Assembly (NCBI GenBank): GCA_021108395.1
Contig: JAIOQZ010000059.1
Coordinates: 1 to 64,000 of the forward strand
Length of the DNA stretch: 64,000 nucleotides
DNA from: Candidatus Cloacimonadota bacterium
GTDB lineage: Bacteria; Cloacimonadota; Cloacimonadia; Cloacimonadales; JAIOQZ01
Direction of reading: 5' to 3'
Positions within the stretch are counted from its first letter, which is position 1, and every line of letters begins with the position of its first letter. Under the pieces are notes generated by a model. That model ran no database searches. It saw only the letters and a program-made list of their open reading frames with translations, and was not told the origin of the DNA. Positions 7,414 through 15,498 of the stretch are shown in pieces. The position numbers and the translations under genes are program-made.

Positions 7414-9572
7414 GGAAGCTGCGCGGTGATGTAATAGAAACGCTGTGGCTCGCTCATCGGGGCTGACCACTGCGTGAGGACAGTCTGTTCGAGAAAGCTG
7501 TATCCACCCCTCAGCGTCTCGGCGGTGTAGATGTTATAGCCGGTGGCATCGGGATAGGCGTCCCAGGAGAGATGGATATCGCCCTGGAAGCTTATGGCCC
7601 TGATGCCGGTGACCGGCGGCGACTCGCCCGTCACGCTCACGTCGCCCTGCCAGGTCTGGCGGTTACGGGCGGTTACGGTGATGTCGTAGGTGTCGCCGAT
7701 GGCTGCGGGCGTTGGCAGGTTCAGCGGCGCTTCACCCGACGCGCCGGTGTAGGCGGACGCCACGAACGAGCCGTTCAATGAGACCGCCGCGAGCGCGTGC
7801 TCGATTCCAGCGTCAACCATGATGCCGGTGTCACCTGGCTCGAGGCTGTCGGGGATGCTCACGGTCAGCGGTTGCGGGTCTGCGGTGCGCACCAGCAGGC
7901 TGGCGTCGCCGAACACATGCCAGGTGCGAAACATATTCTCTCCACCGACGCCATATTCGTCCATCATCTGGCAGGAGCTGTTGAAGCACAGCGCGCCGAA
8001 GGTGTCCAGCGTCTCGGCGCACAGCAGGTCGGCGAACTCGTCCTGAGCGCACATCGGGGGCGCCCAGGTCTGGTTGTTGCTGCTGGCATACACGCCGATG
8101 CCTCCGGTGGGCTCGCCGGTGGCGCTGTGCGTGGCGCGTAGCCAGGCCTCGGCAAAGCAGGTGGTGTTGGTGAAGTTGCCGTTTACGCAGGCTACCGAAT
8201 AGATGAACGGCAGCAAGCTGGTGTTGGTGAGGTTGTTGATGTCGCTCACGTTGAACCCCGTCGTGCACCAGCTTCCGGTGGTTCCGTGCCCGCAATAGTT
8301 GATAATCGAGCGCCCGGCGTTGACGGCATCGGTCACGTCTGCGGCGGCGCCGCCGTTGGTGGCGTATATCTGGTCAACAATGGCGTAGGTGTAGCCCAGC
8401 AGGTCGGTGCGGATGTTGTCGAGGTGCACCCAGTCGGCTTCGCCGTCATCGCCGATTCCGGCGCCCTGGGACGAGGCGATACCTGTGCCGTCGGCCAGCC
8501 ACGTTGCGGCGGCGAGGTCACGCTCGTAGTGAATCGAGCGCTCTACCTGGGTGACGACCTGATAGTCGAACTGCGCCGAGAAGCGACCGATGAAGATGTC
8601 GGGATAGGAGTCGGCGCCGGCCACCAACGCATAGCTTGGGTCGGAGGCATGGTTGGAAAAGCTGTAGGGTGGAATCTGCTGGGCGTCGCCCACGAGCTGC
8701 ACGAATGTGAGGCCATCGCCCTGGTCGTACTGCGCCTGAATGAACGTCTGGATGTCGGTGATGGCGCTGCCCACCTGCGACACTGGCCACACGTCTGTCT
8801 CGATGCCGCGACGTCGTTTCCAGTCAACCCAGGGGGCGATTTCGTCCGTCCAGTCATCGTGACAGATAACCACCATGCGTCCGTATTCCGGCACGAGGCT
8901 GTAGCGCGTTAGCGGGTAGTTGATGAACCGCCGAGCATAGACGCTATCCCAGGTGAGGTTCGCGGTTTCGGTGGGAGAGACCAATATGTTGCGGTCATCC
9001 TCGCCGTCCGCCACCACTTCGACGACGAGATGGCTGTACACTCGCAGCACGCCCTGTGCGGGCAGGTATTGAAAAGGGTGCAGCGTAATCGTCTGTCCCC
9101 GCGCCTGGTGCAGGATATACGGCTCGCCCAGCGTGGCCAACTCGGCCGGCCAGGGCGCGGCGGCGGAGTACACCGGGCCGAAGCTGTAGGGCACTGTGGC
9201 CGGATCGATCGTGCGGGAAAGAAGGCCCTTCGAGGGCGCTACCAGCAGTGGATGGTCGATGTATGCCGAGGCGAGTACGCGAACAGCCATGCGCTCCGAG
9301 GCGGGTATGAGCAGGCTGCGGGAGAGCTTGGGCAGCGCCGGCGCACCCTTCTCGAACGTGCGTTCGGCGTCGCCCATGTGCACCTGATGCCAGATTTGCC
9401 CGCCGATGTCAACCGTCGAGGTTCGCCAGTCGTCGAGGGTGAAGGTGAGGGTGGTGCGCTGGGGGTCTTCGGCCTGCACCAGCAACGACCAGCCGGCCTC
9501 ACTCAAGAGGCTTTCGCCGGCAACCAGCGAAAGCGCGAGCGATATGAGCAGCAGCGTGACAGACAGCTTCAT
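7410..9572 (-). CDS. Secreted C25 cysteine protease, Arg-gingipain-like
   Basis: A 720-residue protein with a clear signal peptide (MKLSVTLLLISLALSLVAG), a propeptide-like region (20-215), a C25 gingipain catalytic domain (about 215-580), an Ig-like domain and a final Fn3-like domain. The catalytic pair is NYCGHGTTGSW (H429) and SVACVNGNF (C462), 33 residues apart as in gingipains. GEAD (D380) aligns with the S1-pocket aspartate of RgpB (D163), predicting cleavage after arginine. It lacks the NPFNPET tail of the two larger proteases in the window. The ATG at 9572 is used because the signal peptide starts there and GGAGAATCAC precedes it. Its 5' region is a duplicate of that of the broken gene just upstream. 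First gene of an operon with the deiminase. Confidence 0.9.
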   Translation of the reverse strand: MKLSVTLLLISLALSLVAGESLLSEAGWSLLVQAEDPQRTTLTFTLDDWRTSTVDIGGQIWHQVHMGDAERTFEKGAPALPKLSRSLLIPASERMAVRVLASAYIDHPLLVAPSKGLLSRTIDPATVPYSFGPVYSAAAPWPAELATLGEPYILHQARGQTITLHPFQYLPAQGVLRVYSHLVVEVVADGEDDRNILVSPTETANLTWDSVYARRFINYPLTRYSLVPEYGRMVVICHDDWTDEIAPWVDWKRRRGIETDVWPVSQVGSAITDIQTFIQAQYDQGDGLTFVQLVGDAQQIPPYSFSNHASDPSYALVAGADSYPDIFIGRFSAQFDYQVVTQVERSIHYERDLAAATWLADGTGIASSQGAGIGDDGEADWVHLDNIRTDLLGYTYAIVDQIYATNGGAAADVTDAVNAGRSIINYCGHGTTGSWCTTGFNVSDINNLTNTSLLPFIYSVACVNGNFTNTTCFAEAWLRATHSATGEPTGGIGVYASSNNQTWAPPMCAQDEFADLLCAETLDTFGALCFNSSCQMMDEYGVGGENMFRTWHVFGDASLLVRTADPQPLTVSIPDSLEPGDTGIMVDAGIEHALAAVSLNGSFVASAYTGASGEAPLNLPTPAAIGDTYDITVTARNRQTWQGDVSVTGESPPVTGIRAISFQGDIHLSWDAYPDATGYNIYTAETLRGGYSFLEQTVLTQWSAPMSEPQRFYYITAQLP

Positions 9573-9653
9573 GTGATTCTCCGTATAGTGTTCATGAGCA
9601 AAACAACACAAAGGTAAGGGAAACGCTCAGGAACGCATTTCTGGATGATGGCA

Positions 9654-10810
9654 TTACTTCTCCCTCTGGTACACTTTTATTGAATTGTCAATATAATCCA
9701 TGTAACCAAACCGCTTTCCATCACCTGAAAATCTCAACTCAGATCCGCCTGGATCAAATTGGTGTATAATTTGTCCCTGTAAATAATTGAAAATTACCAT
9801 TCTATGTGTATCTACATATAATGCAATCAAACCAACATCTAAATCCGAGAGGGCGATAACACTATCGCCATCACCCCAGCCGCCCTGGAGTTCGGCTAAT
9901 ATTTCGCCGGTAGTGAGATCGATGACAAGGTTACGCGGCCTGCCGATAAAGGCGACATCCTCGGAAGGAGAGATGGCGATTGGCACTCTACCCCCCCCCC
10001 CCTGGGGAGTTTGTAAATGACTTGATTGTCGATAGTGATAAACTGGCTTTCACCACCACCAACCAGCCAGATTACGCGACCGGATGGCCCTGGCTTGAAG
10101 TGTTTGAGCGGACTCTGAAGTACCCGCTCGAAGAGCTTGTTGCCGTAGGCGTCGGTGACGATAATCCCGTGACAGTGGGGGAAATACGAGTCGATAAGGT
10201 AGCCGTCTGTTGGGTAGGTTCCACCCGGATACACGCGATCGTAAAAGCCCTCATCAACCCAGCCTTGCTCTTCGATCAGCCAGTAGTTGCCGTTGCCGAA
10301 TGGATACGCGGTGCGGTAATGTGGGCTGCAGGGCATGCGGTTGATCTCGTTGCCGCCTCTATCCTCCCAGAGCACGTATTGCCCGTTCTCCGAGATTGTC
10401 ACCTTCACATTCTGGTCGGAGTAGCCATCCCAGGGGGTTCTCTGATACATGTCACCATGATAAAACCAAAAATCTCCGTCTGGTGTGATTGTTGTTGAGG
10501 CATTCCCGCGATTTGAATACACGCTGATTGTCCTTCCTCTCGAATTGTCTCTGTGTATGCCATACATCGGGTAACCCACATCCGTACGGGTGGGCGGGCC
10601 AGGCACAACAACCGAGATATCCGGGTCAATGGGTATGGTCTCCACCAGTTCATAGGCATGTTCAGTGGGTTCAACCCAATTCTCATCCCTATGCTCATTC
10701 CTCGACTGTTCATTCCTCAAGTCATTCATCAACTTGACGAGTTGGAATGTCGGGTAAGCGAACAGCGATAGCGCAAGCGATACAAGCAGCAGCGTGACAG
10801 ACAGTTTCAT
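9654..10810 (-). pseudogene. Secreted beta-propeller-like protein, broken by a frameshift at a 12-base G run
   Basis: Two frames together form one secreted protein: signal peptide MKLSVTLLLVSLALSLFAYP from 10810, a body of repeated short beta-strand motifs (for example GDFWFYHGD, NGQYVLWED, GRVIWLVGGG), then after the G run (9991-10002) the second frame GRVPIAISPSEDVAFIG to the stop at 9654. The last third has WD/PQQ-like strands (AISPSEDVAFI, LVIDLTTGEILAELQGG, ELRFSGDGKRFGYMD). The upstream frame runs on for about 30 residues of unrelated sequence after the tract. One added G, or two fewer, would restore about 385 continuous residues. This may be a real mutation, a phase-variable contingency tract, or a sequencing error. 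Function unknown; probably a surface or periplasmic propeller. Confidence 0.75.
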
Positions 10811-10851
10811 GTGATTCTCCGCATTGTGCACAGTGTTCACGAGCAAAACTA

Positions 10852-10880
10852 AGTATTGCACATAGCGGAGAATTTGTCAA
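10852..10880 (-). promoter_or_regulatory. Sigma-70 type promoter of the broken secreted-protein gene
   Basis: On the minus strand a perfect TTGACA (10880-10875) is followed after exactly 17 bases by AATACT (10857-10852), 42 bases before the ATG at 10810. The paralogous leader at the Arg-protease gene lacks this upstream part, so only this copy has an obvious housekeeping promoter. Confidence 0.65.
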
Positions 10881-10912
10881 GAAAGGCCGCACAGCGGCTC
10901 CACATAAAGATC

Positions 10913-11036
10913 GGTTTCCCTTCCCTTGCGCAAGGAAATGGCCGGGGACAGGGTGTTCGATAGTAACGCCTGAAAGCGCCACAATCAGCGGATAACGCCT
11001 CTTGGCGTTGTCCGCTTCAAGATAACGCCGGGGCGT
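10913..11036. repeat. Dispersed repeat copy and two GC-rich hairpins
   Basis: This gap of about 270 bases between the broken secreted gene and the 79-residue protein gene holds structure but no gene. At 10913-10957, read on the minus strand, lies a diverged copy of the CCCCATCCCCGGCC hairpin repeat seen near 465. At 10987-11016 is a 13-bp stem AGCGGATAACGCC with GGCGTTGTCCGCT (one G-T pair, loop TCTT), and at 11025-11036 a smaller ACGCC/GGCGT hairpin. These lie just beyond the stop of the minus-strand small gene, so they may end its transcript, although no T-run follows. Confidence 0.5.
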
Positions 11037-11080
11037 CGTTACAGCCAGTGCGCCGCTCGAAGGGGCAAAGAACAGTCTCG

Positions 11081-11320
11081 TCAGGCGATAGCCGCGTCGG
11101 TGGTGATTGCTTCGTCAAGCTCTATCAGATCGTTGTCGGGAATCATGATGCCGAAGCAGCCCGGCTGGCTGTGCTTGATGATACCACCGTCCACGGTCTT
11201 GGACAGGATGTCGTTGCGGGTGACAGTGATGGTGCGTTCCTGATCGAGCCGGCAGGGCCAGGGGTATTCCTTGCTGGCATACTTGATCTTGTAGTAGCTG
11301 CGGAACTGTGTGCTTTTCAT
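11081..11320 (-). CDS. Small acidic protein of unknown function, sigma-54 controlled
   Basis: A 79-residue protein (MKSTQFRSYYKIKYASKEYP...) with no signal peptide or membrane helix; the first half is basic and aromatic, the end acidic (NDLIELDEAITTD). I do not recognise the family. The start at 11320 is chosen because GGAGG lies 5 bases before it; an in-frame ATG at 11332 would bury that site. Upstream is a structured leader and a very good sigma-54 promoter, and immediately beyond that the gene for an NtrC-type activator on the same strand. The context suggests a dedicated target of the neighbouring two-component system. It may be a small regulator or binding protein, but this is only inferred from position. 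Confidence 0.6.
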   Translation of the reverse strand: MKSTQFRSYYKIKYASKEYPWPCRLDQERTITVTRNDILSKTVDGGIIKHSQPGCFGIMIPDNDLIELDEAITTDAAIA

Positions 11321-11343
11321 CGTGCCCTCCATATGTAGTATTA

Positions 11344-11401
11344 ACAGGGGCGTCCCTGTAGTGTTATCAGGGCGGGAGCGGAGCTGGATAACCGCTCCCG
11401 C
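11344..11401 (-). promoter_or_regulatory. Structured 5' leader of the 79-residue protein gene
   Basis: Between the sigma-54 promoter and the start codon two perfect hairpins would form in the transcript: GCGGGAGCGG/CCGCTCCCGC (10-bp stem, 11372-11381 with 11392-11401, 10-base loop) and ACAGGG/CCCTGT (6-bp stem, 11344-11349 with 11354-11359), the latter ending about a dozen bases upstream of the GGAGG. They may control translation or transcript stability. There is no T-run, so a simple terminator is unlikely. Confidence 0.45.
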
Positions 11402-11454
11402 TTACATTTGAGCAGTCGGGGAAGACCGCTTCGCACATATACAGCCTTACAATA

Positions 11455-11470
11455 TGCAATCGAGGTGCCA
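11455..11470 (-). promoter_or_regulatory. Sigma-54 (-24/-12) promoter
   Basis: On the minus strand the sequence TGGCACCTCGATTGCA matches the RpoN consensus TGGCACG-N4-TTGCW with the invariant GG and GC separated by exactly 10 bases. It points at the 79-residue protein gene; transcription would start near 11443. It lies about 110 bases beyond the stop of the NtrC-type activator gene. The remaining bases from 11471 to 11579 could hold activator sites but I cannot define them. Confidence 0.7.
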
Positions 11471-11579
11471 CTGAAAGGCAGCGAGCGCCATCATGCGGGA
11501 TTGCAGGGGAATAGGCGTGTTTGCGTGAGGTGTATTCAATGAGGCTTTGTGGATAACTGGGCAGCGGCTGTACGGATTT

Positions 11580-13064
11580 CTACAACTGAGGGCCAGCGTG
11601 TTCCATTTGCTTCAGCAGGGTATAGAGCTCGCTGCGAGTGATATTGAGCGCCTTAGCGGCCTGGCTTTTGTTGCCGCCGTTTTGTTCCAGCGCCCTAAGC
11701 ACCACGCGGTGGATCCAGGCATGGAGGTCAAAGCCCGGTTGCAGCGAGAGCGAGAGGTCCAGCCCGTCGGACGATGACTGCCGCACCGGGGTTGCCGGCG
11801 CGGGAGCGCCCAGAACCTGGCGCAGGCGTGAAGCTCGCAGCACATCGTCATCGAACAACAGCGAGCAGCGTTCGAGAATATGTTGCAATTCGCGCACATT
11901 GCCAGGCCAGTGGTATCCGGTGAGAACATTGCGTGCTTCTTTACTGATGGACTCGAGCCCAGTACGGCGTTGGCGCTGGAGGGTCTTCAAGAAGAAATCG
12001 GCCAGCGGCAGGATTTCTTCGCGCCGGTCACGCAACGGCGGGATGTGCACTCGGCCCACAGCCAGCCGGTGGTATAGATCCTCGCGGAAGTTGCCATTGG
12101 CCACGCGCTGGTCGATGTCCTGATTGGTAGCGCAGATAATGCGGGCTTCTGTTGTCAGGCGGCGGTCTCCGCCCACGCGGTAGAACTCGCGTTCCTGTAG
12201 CAGGCGCAACAACTTGGCTTGCACTTCGTGTCCCAGTTCGCCAATCTCGTCAAGCAGAAGAGTGCCGCTTCCGGCCAGCTCGATCTTGCCGGGGTTGCCC
12301 TCTGGGGACGCCCCGGTGAAAGCGCCGCCAACGTAGCCGAATATCTCGGTGCCGAACAGCTCTGGAGTGAGCGCAGCGCAGTTAATCGCCACAAAGGGGG
12401 TCGATACGCTTTCTTTGCCATAGTGGATAGCTCGCGCCACCACTTCTTTGCCCGTTCCGGTCTCGCCAGTGAGGAGAACCGGAATCTGCGGGTTGCGGTG
12501 CAAGCGTGCCGCCATATCGAACACGTTGCGCATTGTCTCCGAGAAGATGCCCACGTCTTGTCGGCCCAACTGCTGGCTGTATGTGGCCGACAGTTCCTTG
12601 AGCCTTGTTCGCAAGGGCTGCGTGGCTCTCTTCACTTCGTCGTCGAACTGCTCTGTGAGCCGCCGGTTGGTGTGGCGCAGTTCGAGGTATTCCTCGATGC
12701 GATCGAGCAGTACGCTCAGTTCACGCACGTCCACGGGTTTCAACAGGTAATCGTAGGCTCCCAGGCTCATCGCCTCGACGGCGTTCTTCACATCGCCGTG
12801 CCCTGTGATGAGAACGACGAGGGTGAGCGGGGTGCGCTGGCGAATCTCTCGCAGCAGCTCCATGCCATCCACATGCGGCATGTATATATCTGTGATGACT
12901 AACGGATAGTCGCGCTTTTCGAGCTCGCGCAAAGCTTCGCGGCCATCGGCGCAGGCGGTGACGGATCGACCGCTACGGCGGATGAACCCGCCCAGCGAGT
13001 GGCGGATTGCCTCGTCGTCATCAACGAGCAGGATGTTCATCTGACTGTTTCGTGTTGTAGCCAT
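11580..13064 (-). CDS. Sigma-54-dependent response regulator (NtrC family)
   Basis: A 494-residue activator in three parts: receiver domain (10-125; acidic pocket DDD at 15-17, phosphoacceptor D59 in ITDIYMP, K109), AAA+ domain (about 170-405) with Walker A GETGTGKE (200-207), an intact GAFTGA loop (247-252) that contacts sigma-54, and Walker B LLLDEIGE, and a C-terminal Fis-type helix-turn-helix (GNKSQAAKALNITRSELYTLL). When phosphorylated it should hexamerise and open RpoN promoters. It is divergent from a histidine kinase gene 112 bases away, its likely partner, and stands directly upstream of a sigma-54 promoter. An alternative start at M9 (13040, MNILLVDDD) is possible; neither has a strong ribosome site. 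Confidence 0.94.
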   Translation of the reverse strand: MATTRNSQMNILLVDDDEAIRHSLGGFIRRSGRSVTACADGREALRELEKRDYPLVITDIYMPHVDGMELLREIRQRTPLTLVVLITGHGDVKNAVEAMSLGAYDYLLKPVDVRELSVLLDRIEEYLELRHTNRRLTEQFDDEVKRATQPLRTRLKELSATYSQQLGRQDVGIFSETMRNVFDMAARLHRNPQIPVLLTGETGTGKEVVARAIHYGKESVSTPFVAINCAALTPELFGTEIFGYVGGAFTGASPEGNPGKIELAGSGTLLLDEIGELGHEVQAKLLRLLQEREFYRVGGDRRLTTEARIICATNQDIDQRVANGNFREDLYHRLAVGRVHIPPLRDRREEILPLADFFLKTLQRQRRTGLESISKEARNVLTGYHWPGNVRELQHILERCSLLFDDDVLRASRLRQVLGAPAPATPVRQSSSDGLDLSLSLQPGFDLHAWIHRVVLRALEQNGGNKSQAAKALNITRSELYTLLKQMEHAGPQL

Positions 13065-13176
13065 AGCGTGCCTATTACATCACATGGCGGTGATTTGTAA
13101 ACGATTTTCTGCTGCGGCCAGTCAGTTTTGGTTGACAGCTCGTGACCAGTCATGCACACACAGGATGGGAGAAACA

Positions 13177-14727
13177 ATGAACCACGATAACAAAGTCGGC
13201 AGCGGCGCTTACAGTGACAGTCAACATCATGAATACGATCTTCGGGAAAGGTTCAAGGAACTGTCTGGCATCTACCGGCTCATCGAGCTGGACAACGAAT
13301 CTCTTCCTCTGAAGGATCTGTTGAGCGTGTTCACCGCCCAGATTGTCCCCCCCAGCATACAGTATCCCGACAAAGCCTTCAGCGTGGTGCTTCTCGATGG
13401 CAAGATGTTCACCGGTTGCGATAACGTGGACAAAGACACCGAAAATTTCATCGAAGGCCCAATCGTGGTGGGCGGCGTGCTGCGTGGCCGGCTCATTGTG
13501 GGCTACACCGACCCTTCGCTCGACTTCCTCGATATGTTCGAGCAGAAGCTCATAGACGCCTATTCCTACCAGATATCGAAGATCATCGAGCGCAACGAAA
13601 CGATGATGATGCTGCGACGCGAGAAGGAACTCGCCGAGCACTATCTCGCCATCGCCGGCGTCATCATCGTGGCCATCGGACGAGATCGCCGCGTACTCAT
13701 GATCAACCGCAAGGGCTGCGAAATCCTCGGCTGCGAAGAAAAGCGCATTGTCGGCTGCGACTGGTTTGACACCTTCGTGCCCGATGAACTGCGCCCGGAG
13801 CGCACCGCCACCTTCGAGCGGCACATCGATGGCCGCGGCACTCCACCCGAATACGTCGAGAACTTCATCTGCACGGCCAGCAACGAACGCCGTATCATCA
13901 GTTGGCACACGGTTATGCTGCATGACGACGAGGGAAACATCGTGGGCGAGCTGAGTTCGGGCGAAGACATCACTCTGCGCAAGCAGATGGAAATCGAAAA
14001 GATCGAGGTGGAAAAGACATTCGAGCGCAGTCTGCGGCTGGCATCGCTGGGTACGCTTGCCAGTGGCATAGCTCACGAGATTAACCAGCCGCTCACAGCG
14101 CTCAAGGCGCAGGCCGACGGGCTTTTGTTCTGGCACGAGCGCCGGAGCGAACTTGATATCGAGGAGATTTTCGAGGGAATCAGGTTTGTCTCACAGCAGG
14201 CCGATCGCATCAACGAGATTATTCTGCATATGCGCTCGCTCATCCACTCCGGACACGACATCGAAGTGCAATCCGTGAAGATAAAGCCTACGATCGAGCG
14301 TGCCCTCTCGATTCTCAAACAGCAATTGAGCGCTCACGGGATAGAACTGTGCTTTGATTGCGAGGGGTGCGACGCGGAGGCGCTGCTCAATCCGGTGATG
14401 CTCGAACAGGCGGTTATCAACCTGGTGGTGAACGCCATGCACGCGCTGGAGGACAAAGCGCAGGGCGACAAGCGTATCCGCATACACATCCGCCGACTCG
14501 AACGCCGTATCTTCATCGACATCGAGGACAACGGCCCTGGCATCGACAAAGCCAACATTGACAAGGTGTTCGATCCGTTTTTCACTACAAAGGGGCCACA
14601 CCGGGGGCTGGGGTTGGGGTTGTCTATCACCGAGAACTTCATCCGCAGCATGGGCGGGTCCATCCACGCCACCAACCTCATTCCAAGCGGCGCACGCTTC
14701 CGCATCGAGCTGCCGCTGCCGGGGTGA
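13177..14727 (+). CDS. PAS-domain sensor histidine kinase
   Basis: A 516-residue soluble-looking kinase with no obvious membrane helix. Order: an N-terminal sensor-like domain (about 10-150), a PAS domain (about 155-280) beginning after REKELAEHYLAIAGVIIVAI, then the HisKA dimerisation helix with GIAHEINQPL (phosphoacceptor H300) and an HATPase_c domain with N box LVVNAMHAL, G1 DNGPGI, F box FDPFFTTK and G2 GLGLGLSI. HEINQPL is typical of NtrB/DctB-type kinases that serve sigma-54 activators, matching the divergent NtrC-type gene next door. The start at 13177 has GGGAGA at good spacing; the frame is open further upstream to 13084 without a better site. The signal it senses is likely cytoplasmic and is unknown. 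Confidence 0.92.
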   Translation: MNHDNKVGSGAYSDSQHHEYDLRERFKELSGIYRLIELDNESLPLKDLLSVFTAQIVPPSIQYPDKAFSVVLLDGKMFTGCDNVDKDTENFIEGPIVVGGVLRGRLIVGYTDPSLDFLDMFEQKLIDAYSYQISKIIERNETMMMLRREKELAEHYLAIAGVIIVAIGRDRRVLMINRKGCEILGCEEKRIVGCDWFDTFVPDELRPERTATFERHIDGRGTPPEYVENFICTASNERRIISWHTVMLHDDEGNIVGELSSGEDITLRKQMEIEKIEVEKTFERSLRLASLGTLASGIAHEINQPLTALKAQADGLLFWHERRSELDIEEIFEGIRFVSQQADRINEIILHMRSLIHSGHDIEVQSVKIKPTIERALSILKQQLSAHGIELCFDCEGCDAEALLNPVMLEQAVINLVVNAMHALEDKAQGDKRIRIHIRRLERRIFIDIEDNGPGIDKANIDKVFDPFFTTKGPHRGLGLGLSITENFIRSMGGSIHATNLIPSGARFRIELPLPG

Positions 14728-14789
14728 GTCTGAACTTGACATAATGGCCTGTTTCAGATGAATGGAAATGAAAGAAACGAGAGGTGGGT

Positions 14790-15498
14790 ATGGATATTCA
14801 AGAAATGACGAGACGAGCGGTTGCGCATTACTGGAAAACAAGAGGGCGACAGAAGAAAAAGCAAATGAAAAAGGGGATTTCAGATGCCGGTTTACGAAGT
14901 GCGGCCACCGGTGGGGCACAGATGGATGGTTTTAACGAGTTACTAACTAATGCTATTGTATCATGTGGAGTGCAAGAAGAGTGCATTTTTCAGAAGAAAA
15001 GACTACAGCTTCCCGGTTTCTTCAGGCCAACGAAAAAGTGGGATCTGCTTGTTATAGAAGATGGCAAACTTCTTGCTGCAATAGAAGCTAAGTCACAAGT
15101 CGGGCCTTCATTCGGCAACAATTTCAACAACCGCGTTGAAGAATCCATTGGAAGCGCAGTCGATATCTGGACAGCATTTCGCGAAGGCCTTTTTGGATTG
15201 GACTCAAAGCCATTTGTTGGGTACATCTTTTTGCTTGAAGACTGCGAGAAATCGAAGAAACCAGTCACACTTCAGGGCGCTACCTGAATTTAAAGGTACA
15301 TCATATATGGAAAGGTATGAAATATTCTGTCGGAAGCTTGTACTCGAGAGGCATTACTCGTCAGTGTGTTACCTTCTTTCTGAAAAGACCGCTGGGCTTT
15401 CCGGGGAATACACAGAGCCGGTAACTGAACTTTCAATCTCATCCTTCGTTCACTCACTTGTAGCGCACATCACCGCCAATCGGAAGCGCTCATGTTAA
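14790..15498 (+). pseudogene. XhoI/PaeR7I-type restriction endonuclease, frameshifted
   Basis: Two overlapping frames together match the PaeR7I/XhoI family (target CTCGAG). The first (14790-15287) has MDGFNELL, LPGFFRPTKKWDLLVIEDG and IEAKSQVGPSFGNNFNNR; D85, E99 and K101 form the PD-(D/E)XK site. It stops after EKSKKPVTLQGAT. The +1 frame then continues with HFRALPEFKGTSYMERYEIF and runs to 15498. Joined they give about 236 residues, close to the family's usual length. Family members have a few more residues at the junction, so a small deletion near 15270-15280 is likely, though a sequencing error is possible. The catalytic core lies before the break, but loss of the C-terminal third should inactivate it. 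ATG 14790 follows GAGAGG. The 3' end overlaps the methyltransferase start by 7 bases. AT-rich relative to neighbours. Confidence 0.85.

Noticed and set aside
8286-8912. 208-codon plus-strand frame inside the Arg-protease gene
   Set aside because: It is fully antisense to a gene with intact catalytic motifs and has no recognisable domain; treated as a shadow.
9980-10498. 172-codon plus-strand frame over the broken secreted gene
   Set aside because: It is antisense to two in-order halves of one protein sharing a signal peptide; the frame itself has no features.
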